Shown one piece after another: positions 18,237 to 26,041 of a stretch of 64,000 nt of DNA (position 1 is its first letter; every line of letters starts with the position of its first letter). Source of the stretch: Streptococcus respiraculi (lineage in GTDB: Bacteria; Bacillota; Bacilli; Lactobacillales; Streptococcaceae); NCBI RefSeq assembly GCF_003595525.1, contig NZ_CP022680.1:956001-1020000 (forward strand). The letters are read 5' to 3'. The translations under genes were made by a program, and so were the position numbers. Below the pieces are notes generated by a model, which made no database searches, was not told the origin of the DNA, and was given only the letters and a program-made list of their open reading frames with translations.

Positions 18237-18794
18237 ATGACAAAGGAAATTATTTCAAAAGCGCAAGAGCGCATGGCCCAGTCACATCAAAGTTTGGCAC
18301 GTGAATTTAGCCACATTCGCGCAGGACGCGCAAATGCAAGCCTATTAGACCGCATCTCAGTTGAGTACTACGGAGCAGATACTCCGCTCAACCAATTGGC
18401 AGGGATTACTGTTCCAGAAGCACGTGTCTTGTTGATTACCCCATTTGACAAGTCTATCTTAAAAGATATTGAACGTGCCTTGAATGCTTCTGATCTTGGT
18501 CTGACCCCACAATCTGACGGTACAGTCATTCGCTTGGTCATTCCAGCTTTGACCGAAGAAACTCGTAAAAACTTGGCCAAAGATGTGAAAAAGGTCGGAG
18601 AAAATTCTAAGGTAGCCATCCGTAATATCCGCCGCGATGCTATGGACGAAGCGAAGAAAGCTGAAAAAGCTAAAGAAATTACCGAAGATGATTTGAAATC
18701 ACTTGAGAAAGAGATTCAAAAAGTCACAGATGATGCCATTAAGAAAATCGACCAAATGACGGCTGAGAAAGAAAAAGAACTCTTAGAGGTATAA
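18237..18794 (+). CDS. frr: Ribosome recycling factor
   Basis: A 185-residue two-domain RRF: a three-helix bundle (residues 1-30 and 105-185) and the small beta domain. The signature is [23 protein letters not shown], and [38 protein letters not shown] is a well-conserved helix. It splits post-termination ribosomes together with EF-G. RBS aaaggag. Its TAA stop is the apparent target site of a MITE-like element. Confidence 0.97.
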   Translation: MTKEIISKAQERMAQSHQSLAREFSHIRAGRANASLLDRISVEYYGADTPLNQLAGITVPEARVLLITPFDKSILKDIERALNASDLGLTPQSDGTVIRLVIPALTEETRKNLAKDVKKVGENSKVAIRNIRRDAMDEAKKAEKAKEITEDDLKSLEKEIQKVTDDAIKKIDQMTAEKEKELLEV

Positions 18795-18954
18795 AAACTG
18801 TATTCACAGCTCGGCAACTCTATTCAAGACTTATTTTACGCTACTCATTATTGCCTTTTTTTGAAATACAGTCAATACTCCTTCAAAAAAGCGCTTTGAT
18901 TGTCGTAAAATGAGATCCCGATTAGAATGAATTCGCTTATGAATACAGCTTCTA
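18795..18954. repeat. MITE-like element, copy A (after frr)
   Basis: About 160 bases with ends aactgtattcacagctc / cgcttatgaatacagcttc (inverted) and inner inverted arms acttattttacg / cgtaaaatgag. TAA lies on both sides: the left TAA is the frr stop codon. Same family as 19955-20274 and 53149-53310. The remaining bases to 19099 hold nothing recognisable. Confidence 0.75.
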
Positions 18955-19099
18955 AGAAAAATCTATGGGCGGGGAGAAATCCCTTGGCCCTTTTGGCGTT
19001 ATAGGGTCATTGATGAAATAGCTGGCGAAATGAGTTGCAAGGTAAACTCCAAAGCTCATCTTGTTTGTGGTATCTGCCAGTAAAAATAGAAAGAACGAT

Positions 19100-19954
19100 A
19101 TGAATCAATTATTAGCAACCTTTATCACGGGTCTCGTGACCGACGAGAATAAGGAATTTTACTTTGTCCAAAAGGAGGGCTTGACCTTTGCCCTTGCAAA
19201 AGAAGAGGGAGAGCATGCGCTGGGTGAATCGGTGAAAGGCTTTGCTTATACGGATATGAAGCAGAAACTCCGTGTGACGACCAAAGAAGTAGCAGCCACC
19301 CGCACGAGCTTTGGCTGGGGAGAGGTGACAGAAGTGCGCCGAGACCTCGGTGTCTTTGTCGATACGGGCTTGCCTGACAAGCAGGTGGTCGTATCCCTTG
19401 ATGTCTTACCTGACTTGAAAGAATTGTGGCCGAAAAAAGGCGATAAGCTCTATGTCCGTTACGATGTGGATAAAAAAGACCGCATCTGGGCTCTACCTGC
19501 TTTTCAAGAGGATTTTCAGCGTTTGGCGGGACCTGCCTATGACAATATGCAAAATCAAAATTTGCGGGCCATTGTCTATCGCTTGAAATTGAGTGGGACC
19601 TTTGTGTATCTACCAGATAATCATATGCTGGGCTTTATTCACCCAAGCGAGCGTTTTGCAGAGCCACGTTTAGGTGAAGAATTGCAGGTGCGGGTCATTG
19701 GCTACCGTCAGGTGGACCGAACCTTGAACTTATCTGTCAAACCGCGTTCTTTTGAGATGTTAGAAAATGATGCGCAGATGGTCTTGACCTATCTGGAGAG
19801 TAACGGTGGCTTTATGACTTTAAATGATAAGTCATCTCCAGATGAGATTAAGGCAACTTTTGGTATTTCAAAAGGACAGTTTAAGAAAGCCCTAGGTGGC
19901 TTGATGAAGGCTGGAAAGATTAAGCAGGATTCATTTGGAACAGAATTAGTCTAA
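19100..19954 (+). CDS. cvfB: S1-domain RNA-binding protein CvfB
   Basis: A 284-residue protein with tandem S1-like OB domains and a carboxy-terminal winged helix (MVLTYLESNGGFMTLNDKSSPDEIKATFGISKGQFKKALGGLMKAGKI). ATG 19100 is preferred over an upstream in-frame ATG at 19061 because orthologues start MNxxLAxFIxGL. CvfB-type proteins bind RNA and affect virulence-factor expression in staphylococci; the role in streptococci is inferred. The RBS is weak (agaaag). A MITE-like element abuts its TAA stop. Confidence 0.88.
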   Translation: MNQLLATFITGLVTDENKEFYFVQKEGLTFALAKEEGEHALGESVKGFAYTDMKQKLRVTTKEVAATRTSFGWGEVTEVRRDLGVFVDTGLPDKQVVVSLDVLPDLKELWPKKGDKLYVRYDVDKKDRIWALPAFQEDFQRLAGPAYDNMQNQNLRAIVYRLKLSGTFVYLPDNHMLGFIHPSERFAEPRLGEELQVRVIGYRQVDRTLNLSVKPRSFEMLENDAQMVLTYLESNGGFMTLNDKSSPDEIKATFGISKGQFKKALGGLMKAGKIKQDSFGTELV

Positions 19955-20274
19955 GAAACCTCTATTCACAGCTCAGCAACTCTATTTAGGGCTTAGAACC
20001 TGTATTCATAGCTCAGCAACTTTATTCAGGGCTTATTTTACGCTACTCATCGTTGCTTTTTTTCGAAATACAGTCAGTATTCCTTCAAAAAAAGCGCCTT
20101 GATTATCGTAAAATAAGCTCCCGATTAGAATGACTTCGCTTATGAATATAGATTCTTATTTTACGCTACTCATCGTTGCTTTTTTCGAAATACAGTCAGT
20201 ATTCCTTCAAAAGAGTGTCTTGATTATCGTAAAATAAGCTCCTGATTAGAATGACTTCGCTTATGAATACAGGT
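19955..20274. repeat. MITE-like element inserted into another copy of itself
   Basis: The order is: a left end (aaacctctattcacagctca, to 19994), then a complete element (gaacctgtattcatagctca ... cgcttatgaatatagattc, 19995-20154), then the core and right end of the interrupted copy (ttattttacgctactcatcg ... gaatacaggtt). TTA flanks the inner copy on both sides, so a 3-base target duplication is visible. The left TAA of the outer copy is the cvfB stop codon. Together with some 90 bases of plain sequence it fills the gap to dacA. Confidence 0.8.
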
Positions 20275-20367
20275 TTAAGTGTAACCTTTTCCATTTGGTA
20301 TTCGTTATATCAGTACCTAGATGAAAAACAATAAGAGTAAGAATAGAATAAGAGTAGGAGATTAAGA

Positions 20368-21732
20368 GTGAAGAAACTTGTAGCGTGGTGTATGGTGCTT
20401 GTCTTATCCATTATTTCAGTGCCGGTCTGGGCAGATGAATTGATGGATATTACGCGAGCGGCTGGGTATGATGTCAAAGAAATCAACCGTCCTAAGTCGT
20501 CAATCATTATTGATGGAAATACGGGTGATGTTGTTTGGCAAGATAATCCTGATGAGGTGCGTGATCCAGCTAGTATGAGTAAGGTTATGACCCTGTATCT
20601 GGTCTATGAGGCCATGAGTCAAGGGAAATTTAACGAAGATACGGTTATTACAGCGACAGCAAATGACCAAGCAATTGCAGGAATCTATGAAATCTCCAAT
20701 AACAAGATTGTGGCAGGTGTGGACTATACTGTTGGTGAATTGATTACCATGACCGCGGTTCCGTCTTCCAATGCGACCACAGTGATGTTGGCCAATTATG
20801 TTTCAAATAATGATCCAGATGCCTTTTTGGATATGATGAATGCTAAGTCACAGGAGTTGGGGATGACCAACACCTATTGGTCAAATGCTAGTGGAGCATC
20901 TGCAGCTTCCTTTAAAGGTTACTACAATCCAACCCGCTACGATCATAATGCAGCCAATCAGACAACAGCAAGGGATTTATCTATTCTTGTCTATCATTTT
21001 CTGAAAAATTATCCGGCAATTTTGGAGCATACCAAGCATCCTGTGGTGACGGTGAAGGCTGGGACGCCTTATGAAGAAACCTTTGAAACCTACAATTATT
21101 CACTGCCTGGTGCGAAATACGGGATTAAAGGTGTGGATGGTTTGAAGACGGGTTCTAGTCCGCTTGCTGCTTTTAACTATATTGCAACCATTAAACGAGG
21201 GGAGCAGCGTCTCATCAGTCTGATTATGGGAGTTGGTGACTGGTCTGATCAAGATGGGGAATACTATCGCCATCCATTTGGTAATGCCTTGATTGAAAAA
21301 GCCTATGCTGATTATGATTACAAAAAAGTATTGAGCGCAGGTAAGCAGACCATCAATGGTCAAACCTACCATCTACCGTCAGATTTTTATGCGACGGTGC
21401 GCCGTGGAGAAGAGCCAACCTACACAGTTGAAAATAATCAACTACGGGTCAACAATGGACTAGAGTCTGTTAGTCCATTGATTTCAGATAGCATGGCAGT
21501 TGAACAGGCAGAAGCAGGGACAGGTTTAACAGCTACAAGTAGTACTGATGCTGGCTTAAATAAGTTGAACTCGATTGATTGGAAGGGATTGGTAGGTACT
21601 TACTGGTATGTTGTGGTCATTCCTTTGGTGCTGATTGGCTTGGCTTTACCACTGATATTGGCGAAACGTAAGAGTAAGAAACGCCGTGAGCAGGTAGCAG
21701 AAGTCCGGTCACGCCGTCAGCGTAGAAGATAG
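20368..21732 (+). CDS. dacA: D-alanyl-D-alanine carboxypeptidase (PBP3, DacA)
   Basis: A 454-residue low-molecular-weight penicillin-binding protein. It starts at GTG behind a strong RBS (gtaggag). Signal peptide to about residue 22 (VPVWA-DEL). Catalytic motifs: Ser69-x-x-Lys72 (SMSK), Ser134-Ser-Asn136 and Lys261-Thr-Gly263. A PBP5-type carboxy beta domain follows, then a membrane anchor ([19 protein letters not shown]) and a basic tail. It trims pentapeptide stems at the outer membrane face. An Ala/Thr/Ser-rich linker precedes the anchor. Confidence 0.95.
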   Translation: MKKLVAWCMVLVLSIISVPVWADELMDITRAAGYDVKEINRPKSSIIIDGNTGDVVWQDNPDEVRDPASMSKVMTLYLVYEAMSQGKFNEDTVITATANDQAIAGIYEISNNKIVAGVDYTVGELITMTAVPSSNATTVMLANYVSNNDPDAFLDMMNAKSQELGMTNTYWSNASGASAASFKGYYNPTRYDHNAANQTTARDLSILVYHFLKNYPAILEHTKHPVVTVKAGTPYEETFETYNYSLPGAKYGIKGVDGLKTGSSPLAAFNYIATIKRGEQRLISLIMGVGDWSDQDGEYYRHPFGNALIEKAYADYDYKKVLSAGKQTINGQTYHLPSDFYATVRRGEEPTYTVENNQLRVNNGLESVSPLISDSMAVEQAEAGTGLTATSSTDAGLNKLNSIDWKGLVGTYWYVVVIPLVLIGLALPLILAKRKSKKRREQVAEVRSRRQRRR

Positions 21733-21743
21733 GTAGATTTGCA

Positions 21744-21959
21744 GTGAGAAAAAGTTTTTACAGCTGGCTGATGGCCCAGCGCAATCCCAAAAGTCATGAA
21801 CCGGTTGCTGTTTTGGCTGATTTGGCCTTTGAAGAATCAGATTTTCCCAAGCAGTCCGATGAGTTTGATGAAGTGAGTCGTTTTTTAGAAGAACGAGCAA
21901 GTTTCAGCTTTTCAATGGCAGAATTTGATCGCATTTGGGAAGAGTATCTAGCACACTGA
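21744..21959 (+). CDS. YozE-family (UPF0346) small protein
   Basis: A 71-residue soluble protein matching YozE/UPF0346, a SAM-like helical fold: [52 protein letters not shown]. It starts at GTG, 11 bases after dacA, so it is cotranscribed with it. The function is unknown. A terminator follows. Confidence 0.82.
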   Translation: MRKSFYSWLMAQRNPKSHEPVAVLADLAFEESDFPKQSDEFDEVSRFLEERASFSFSMAEFDRIWEEYLAH

Positions 21960-22003
21960 TAGAAAATAGTTGCAATCTATTCCACTATCGTTTAGAATTA
22001 TGA

Positions 22004-22036
22004 AAAAATGTCCTCTGGGCATTTTTTTGATATAAT
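22004..22036 (+). promoter_or_regulatory. Terminator overlapping the phoH promoter
   Basis: Hairpin aaatgtcc / gggcattt with a T-run (22004-22028) whose last T starts an extended -10 TGA-TATAAT (22028-22036). Confidence 0.7.
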
Positions 22037-22065
22037 AGAAAAAAGACCGATAAAGGAGCAAGCTA

Positions 22066-23025
22066 TTGCAAGAACATTCAATTGATATTCACCTTTCCCA
22101 CCCAGATGATATGCTGAGCTTATTTGGGTCAAATGAGCGTCATCTGCGCCTGATGGAGCAGGAATTGGACGTGGTTATTCATGCCAGAACAGAAGTGGTG
22201 CAGGTGATTGGGGAATCAGGAGCTGTTGAGTTGGCACGCCTCGTCATCCAATCCTTACTCATCTTAATCAACCGTGGTTTAACCATCCAGTTACCCGATG
22301 TGGTGACGGCTATTTCTATGGCGAAAAATGATGAAATCGAGAAATTTGTTGCCCTCTATGAAGAAGAAATTATCAAGGATCATTATGGCAAACCGATTCG
22401 TGTTAAGACCTTGGGGCAAAAGCTCTATGTGGATAGTATCAAGAATCATGATATTGTCTTTGGAATCGGACCTGCAGGGACTGGGAAGACCTTTCTTGCA
22501 GTGACACTTGCAGTAACTGCTCTTAAGCGTGGACAAGTCAAGCGTATTATCTTGACCCGTCCTGCTGTGGAAGCAGGTGAAAGCCTAGGATTTTTACCAG
22601 GTGACTTGAAAGAAAAGGTCGATCCCTATCTTCGTCCTGTTTATGATGCCCTCTACCAGATTTTAGGGAAGGATCAGACGACGCGTCTCATGGAGCGTGA
22701 GATTATCGAGATTGCCCCCTTAGCCTATATGCGTGGTCGGACCTTGGAAGATGCCTTTGTTATTCTGGATGAGGCGCAAAATACGACGATTATGCAGATG
22801 AAGATGTTTCTGACCCGCCTTGGTTTTCACTCCAAGATGATTGTTAATGGCGATAGTAGCCAGATTGACCTGCCGCGTAATGTCAAGTCTGGTTTGATTG
22901 ATGCGACGGAAAAATTGAAAAGAATCCCGCAGATTGACTTCGTGCATTTTTCTGCTAAGGACGTTGTCCGCCACCCTGTTGTCGCTGAGATTATCAGGGC
23001 TTATGAGCCGGAAGAAGAAAAATGA
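22066..23025 (+). CDS. phoH: PhoH-family ATPase
   Basis: A 319-residue cytoplasmic ATPase. The start is TTG with a strong RBS (aaaggag) at normal spacing. Walker A is GPAGTGKT (135-142); Walker B is VILDEAQN near 232. Residues 1-110 form the PhoH amino-terminal region. The family is linked to RNA metabolism and sits near ybeY in many Firmicutes; ybeY is not beside it here. Transcribed from the extended -10 promoter just upstream. Confidence 0.92.
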   Translation: MQEHSIDIHLSHPDDMLSLFGSNERHLRLMEQELDVVIHARTEVVQVIGESGAVELARLVIQSLLILINRGLTIQLPDVVTAISMAKNDEIEKFVALYEEEIIKDHYGKPIRVKTLGQKLYVDSIKNHDIVFGIGPAGTGKTFLAVTLAVTALKRGQVKRIILTRPAVEAGESLGFLPGDLKEKVDPYLRPVYDALYQILGKDQTTRLMEREIIEIAPLAYMRGRTLEDAFVILDEAQNTTIMQMKMFLTRLGFHSKMIVNGDSSQIDLPRNVKSGLIDATEKLKRIPQIDFVHFSAKDVVRHPVVAEIIRAYEPEEEK

Positions 23026-23062
23026 GTAAGTTATCTGTCTCTGTATAGAAAAGAGATGTTGT

Positions 23063-23617
23063 ATGGAAAATATCTACGTGTTATTAGCTAAAAATCTGGT
23101 CCTTGAAACAGAGCGCCTTTTCCTGCGTCCTGTGACCTTGGACGATGCGAAGGCTATATATGCCTATGCCTCAGATGAGGAGACAACGCGCTATGTATTT
23201 CCACAAAATCATAGCTTAGAGGAGACAAAGGCTAATATCGCTGGTATCTATCTAGCAACCCCTCTGGGTCGCTGGGGAATTGTGCTCAAGGAAACTGGTT
23301 CCTTTATCGGTAGTATTGATATGCATAAGCTAGATACGACCATGCGAAAAAGTGCTTTAGGTTATTGTTTACATAAGGATTATTGGAACAACGGCTATAT
23401 GACTGAAGCAGTGAAAGCCGTTATTCAGTTAGCTTTTGAGACCTTAGAGATGAATAAATTAGTTGCTGTTCATGACAAAGAAAATCCAGCTTCAGGAAAG
23501 GTCATGGCGAAATCAGGTATGCAATTTTCTCATGAAGAACCTTATGCCTGTATGGATGGCGAACGTGTGGTGACTAGGATTCATTACCATGTGACCAAAG
23601 AGATGTATAGAGACTAA
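23063..23617 (+). CDS. GNAT acetyltransferase, RimJ/RimL type
   Basis: A 184-residue GNAT of the RimJ/RimL subgroup: LVLETERLFLRPVTLDDA at the start, the acceptor-binding middle with ALGYCLHKDYWNNGYMTEAVKAVI (acetyl-CoA loop), then AVHDKENPASGKVMAKSGM. It may acetylate a protein amino terminus or a small amine. It may be cotranscribed with phoH (37-base gap). A terminator follows immediately. Confidence 0.82.
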   Translation: MENIYVLLAKNLVLETERLFLRPVTLDDAKAIYAYASDEETTRYVFPQNHSLEETKANIAGIYLATPLGRWGIVLKETGSFIGSIDMHKLDTTMRKSALGYCLHKDYWNNGYMTEAVKAVIQLAFETLEMNKLVAVHDKENPASGKVMAKSGMQFSHEEPYACMDGERVVTRIHYHVTKEMYRD

Positions 23618-23618
23618 C

Positions 23619-23648
23619 AAAGGCTGAACTAGCGTTCGGCTTTTTTTG
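23619..23648 (+). terminator. Terminator after the RimJ-like gene
   Basis: Stem aggctgaac / gttcggctt with T7. The rest of the gap to 23850 holds a further hairpin (aaaccac / gtggttt near 23735-23760) that could terminate ald from the other side. Confidence 0.7.
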
Positions 23649-23850
23649 TTGTGGCGCCTTAATACTCTTTTGAAAATCAAGCTCCTACTTCCTTGTGTAG
23701 TTTGATTTAGTATAAGCCTTCCTGCGTTAGAAACAAGACGAATAAACCACCCTATGAGAGTGGTTTATCTTGACATGTTTTTCAATTGTGATGTGGAATT
23801 TGATAAGGTACATCCACACATATGAAAATCAAATTGAGTGTGAATAAGTC

Positions 23851-24960
23851 CTATACCAATTCATCAATGCTTGTGTAGTCTTGGTTTAGACCTGCAGCGA
23901 CAGCTAGATTAGTGAGTTGTCCTTGGTGAGTGGTCACTCCTTGTCGGAGTCCTGCATCTTCTAAAATGGCTTCTCTGAAGCCCTTGTTTGCCAGTTTGAT
24001 AATATATGGCAGAGTTACATTGGTCAGTGCAATGGTAGAAGTGCGGGCAACAGCTCCAGGGATATTGGCAACGGCATAGTGGAGTACACCGTGTTTTTCA
24101 TAGACAGGTTCATCGTGGGTTGTTACGCAATCTGCTGTTTCGACAACTCCACCCTGATCGACTGCTACATCCACAATAACAGAACCTGGACGCATCTGTT
24201 TGACCATGTGTTCAGTGACTAATTTTGGTGCTTTTGCTCCGGGAAGCAGTACCGCTCCAATCACGACATCTGCATCTTTAACGCTCGCTTCAATATTAAA
24301 TGGGTTAGACATAAGGGTTTGAATTTGATTGCCAAAGACGTCCTCTAAGACAGAGAGGCGCTTGGCACTGATATCTAAAATAGTCACCTGAGCTCCAAGA
24401 CCTAGGGCAATACGTGCTGCGTGTGTGCCGACCACACCTCCACCGATAATGGTAACTTTGCCTTTTGGAACACCAGGGACACCACCTAAAAGCACGCCAG
24501 AGCCACCTTCTTGTTTGGTAAGGAAGTGGGCGCCGATTTGGACGGCCATCCGACCGGCCACCTCACTCATGGGGGTCAGAAGTGGTAGTTGACCATTGTC
24601 CGTTACGGTTTCATAAGCGATTCCTGTTGTTTTGTTTTTAAGCATAGCATCTGCCAATTCAGGTGCGGCAGCCATGTGAAGATAGGTGAAAAGAACAAGG
24701 TCTTCGCGGAGAAAGCCATATTCTTCAGCCAGAGGCTCCTTGACTTTCACGACCAATTCGCTCGCCCAAACCTCAGCAGCTGTCGCAAGAATTGTCGCAC
24801 CTTGCGCTTCGTAATCTGTATCTGCAAAGCCAGACCCCAGCCCAGCGCCTGTTTCAATCATAACTTTGTGGCCTTGCGCCACCAAACTTTGCACACCAGC
24901 GGGTGTCAGCGCCACACGATTTTCATTATTTTTAATTTCTTTTGGAATACCAATTAGCAT
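23851..24960 (-). CDS. ald: Alanine dehydrogenase
   Basis: A 369-residue NAD-dependent enzyme interconverting L-alanine and pyruvate. ATG 24960 is chosen: it has AAGGAGG seven bases upstream, whereas a TTG two codons earlier would sit too close to the RBS. Signatures: [23 protein letters not shown], His96 region ([10 protein letters not shown]), NAD-binding [20 protein letters not shown] and [19 protein letters not shown]. Monocistronic. Its promoter carries a catabolite (cre) element. Confidence 0.96.
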   Translation of the reverse strand: MLIGIPKEIKNNENRVALTPAGVQSLVAQGHKVMIETGAGLGSGFADTDYEAQGATILATAAEVWASELVVKVKEPLAEEYGFLREDLVLFTYLHMAAAPELADAMLKNKTTGIAYETVTDNGQLPLLTPMSEVAGRMAVQIGAHFLTKQEGGSGVLLGGVPGVPKGKVTIIGGGVVGTHAARIALGLGAQVTILDISAKRLSVLEDVFGNQIQTLMSNPFNIEASVKDADVVIGAVLLPGAKAPKLVTEHMVKQMRPGSVIVDVAVDQGGVVETADCVTTHDEPVYEKHGVLHYAVANIPGAVARTSTIALTNVTLPYIIKLANKGFREAILEDAGLRQGVTTHQGQLTNLAVAAGLNQDYTSIDELV

Positions 24961-24987
24961 AGGCAACCTCCTTTTTTCTATGTCCTT

Positions 24988-25016
24988 AGTGTATATGAAA
25001 ACGCTTATAAAATCAA
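24988..25016 (-). promoter_or_regulatory. ald promoter with cre-like element
   Basis: On the minus strand: -35 TTGATT, 17-base spacer, -10 TACACT. The spacer holds TGAAAACGCTTATA (24996-25009 on +), one mismatch from the CcpA cre consensus TGWNANCGNTNWCA, placed to block RNA polymerase. Confidence 0.6.
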
Positions 25017-25041
25017 GTGAAACTTGGCGATGTCAGATGCT

Positions 25042-25290
25042 TCAAGGAATGATGGGGGAGTGGGACAAACAATAATCAGTTAGAGCTGAATTAGCTTCCT
25101 TTTCCTCGAAATAATAAATATTTTGCAAAAAATACTCATTGTAAAAAGTAATTGCGAATAAATAGAAAGATAGGATATGGATTCCTAAAGTGATGATTTG
25201 ACTTGTCATCGCTTGTTTAAATATGTAAATCGTTATCAAGTACTCGTATCGAGAGTTTTCGTGGTTTCGTTTTTCAATAGGAAGTAGCAT
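25042..25290 (-). CDS. Doubtful small membrane ORF (82 residues)
   Basis: An open frame with one hydrophobic stretch (ITLGIHILSFYLFAITF) and no recognisable relatives. The only upstream RBS-like sequence is weak. It lies between ald and the leader of the conjugative remnant, in AT-rich DNA, and could be chance. It is listed because nothing else explains this stretch. Confidence 0.2.
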   Translation of the reverse strand: MLLPIEKRNHENSRYEYLITIYIFKQAMTSQIITLGIHILSFYLFAITFYNEYFLQNIYYFEEKEANSALTDYCLSHSPIIP

Positions 25291-25383
25291 GTCCTCGTGA
25301 ACTTAAAACGATTTACGCTCTTTGAAAACTGAATACAAACCACTATCCCGATTAGCGTGCCTATGGATAAAAGAGAAATAGGG

Positions 25384-25543
25384 GTGGTGTAGTAGCTAGA
25401 AAAGGATATCTAGCCCAGGCACATCACGCAAAAGCATGAGACAAAGTCATAAGCTGAAGGAGTTTGCAGTACCTAGACTAGAAACTGTGTGTAAGAAATA
25501 CCGACGAGAAGATACGTCTTCTTGCAGCACGGCGTAAATCGCC
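25384..25543 (+). ncRNA. Highly structured leader upstream of the remnant's first gene
   Basis: A chain of hairpins: GTGGTGT (25384) with ACATCAC (25421), enclosing GCTAGA/TCTAGC; AGC-ATGA with TCAT-aa-GCT (25436-25454); AGAAGA-tacg-TCTTCT (25507-25522); GGCG-taaat-CGCC (25531-25543). No reading frame explains it. It ends 25 bases before the ATG at 25568. Class unknown: regulatory leader or DNA-level site. Confidence 0.5.
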
Positions 25544-25567
25544 TTTGATTCGCTAGGAGGAAAAAAC

Positions 25568-25870
25568 ATGAATCAAGTGAAAAAAGATACTGAAGTCACA
25601 TTAGCTGACTTACGCAAACTAGGTCAACGAGGCGGAGTAACCGCCCGTCTCGTGGACGGACGAACCGTGAAATTGCATCCTCGATTTGGAACGATTTCAC
25701 AAAAAGGTTATATTGCTGGTACAGTAGAAACAGTCGAAGTTATTTATGATTATGCACATTTACATCCACTCATCCGCACGATTATGTCCCAAAATGTCCT
25801 TGTCGCAAGACGAGAAGGCAACGGAACTAAAAGTGTTTTACGGCTTACAGGAAAAGGGTATGGCAAATAA
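25568..25870 (+). CDS. Hypothetical ICE protein, 100 residues
   Basis: A small basic soluble protein, not recognised. It contains RKLGQRGGVTARLVDGRTVKLHPRFG and a basic glycine-rich end (RLTGKGYGK), which would suit nucleic-acid binding but proves nothing. The RBS is excellent (aggagg). It has a 250-base structured leader in front and a terminator-like hairpin behind, so its output may be controlled separately from the adhesin gene. Confidence 0.65.
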   Translation: MNQVKKDTEVTLADLRKLGQRGGVTARLVDGRTVKLHPRFGTISQKGYIAGTVETVEVIYDYAHLHPLIRTIMSQNVLVARREGNGTKSVLRLTGKGYGK

Positions 25871-25900
25871 GGTACATTAGATTATTAATACAAATACGAA

Positions 25901-25926
25901 AGGCAAGTCATACGCTTGTCTTTTTT
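25901..25926 (+). terminator. Terminator-like hairpin
   Basis: AGGCAAG / CTTGTCT with a 7-base loop and a T-run, between the 100-residue gene and the small coupled ORF. Confidence 0.65.
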
Positions 25927-25945
25927 AACGCTCAAAGGAGATACA

Positions 25946-26041
25946 ATGATTTCAACCTACTCTCCCTCAAAGGAAGAGAAGAATAGACTGGTAGCACAAA
26001 GGCTACTTTTTACTTCACAACAAGAAAAGGAGACACTATGA
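25946..26041 (+). CDS. 31-codon ORF coupled to the adhesin gene
   Basis: ATG at 25946 behind a strong RBS (aaaggag, 6-base spacing). It encodes MISTYSPSKEEKNRLVAQRL and eleven more residues, and stops at TGA that overlaps the adhesin start as ATGA. It is hydrophilic with no signal. The arrangement suggests a leader peptide or coupling cistron rather than a protein with its own job, but conservation was not tested. Confidence 0.5.
   Translation: MISTYSPSKEEKNRLVAQRLLFTSQQEKETL

Noticed and set aside
24961..24966. TTG start two codons before ald ATG
   Set aside because: It lies almost on the AAGGAGG sequence, too close for initiation; ATG 24960 has normal spacing and gives the standard [10 protein letters not shown] start.
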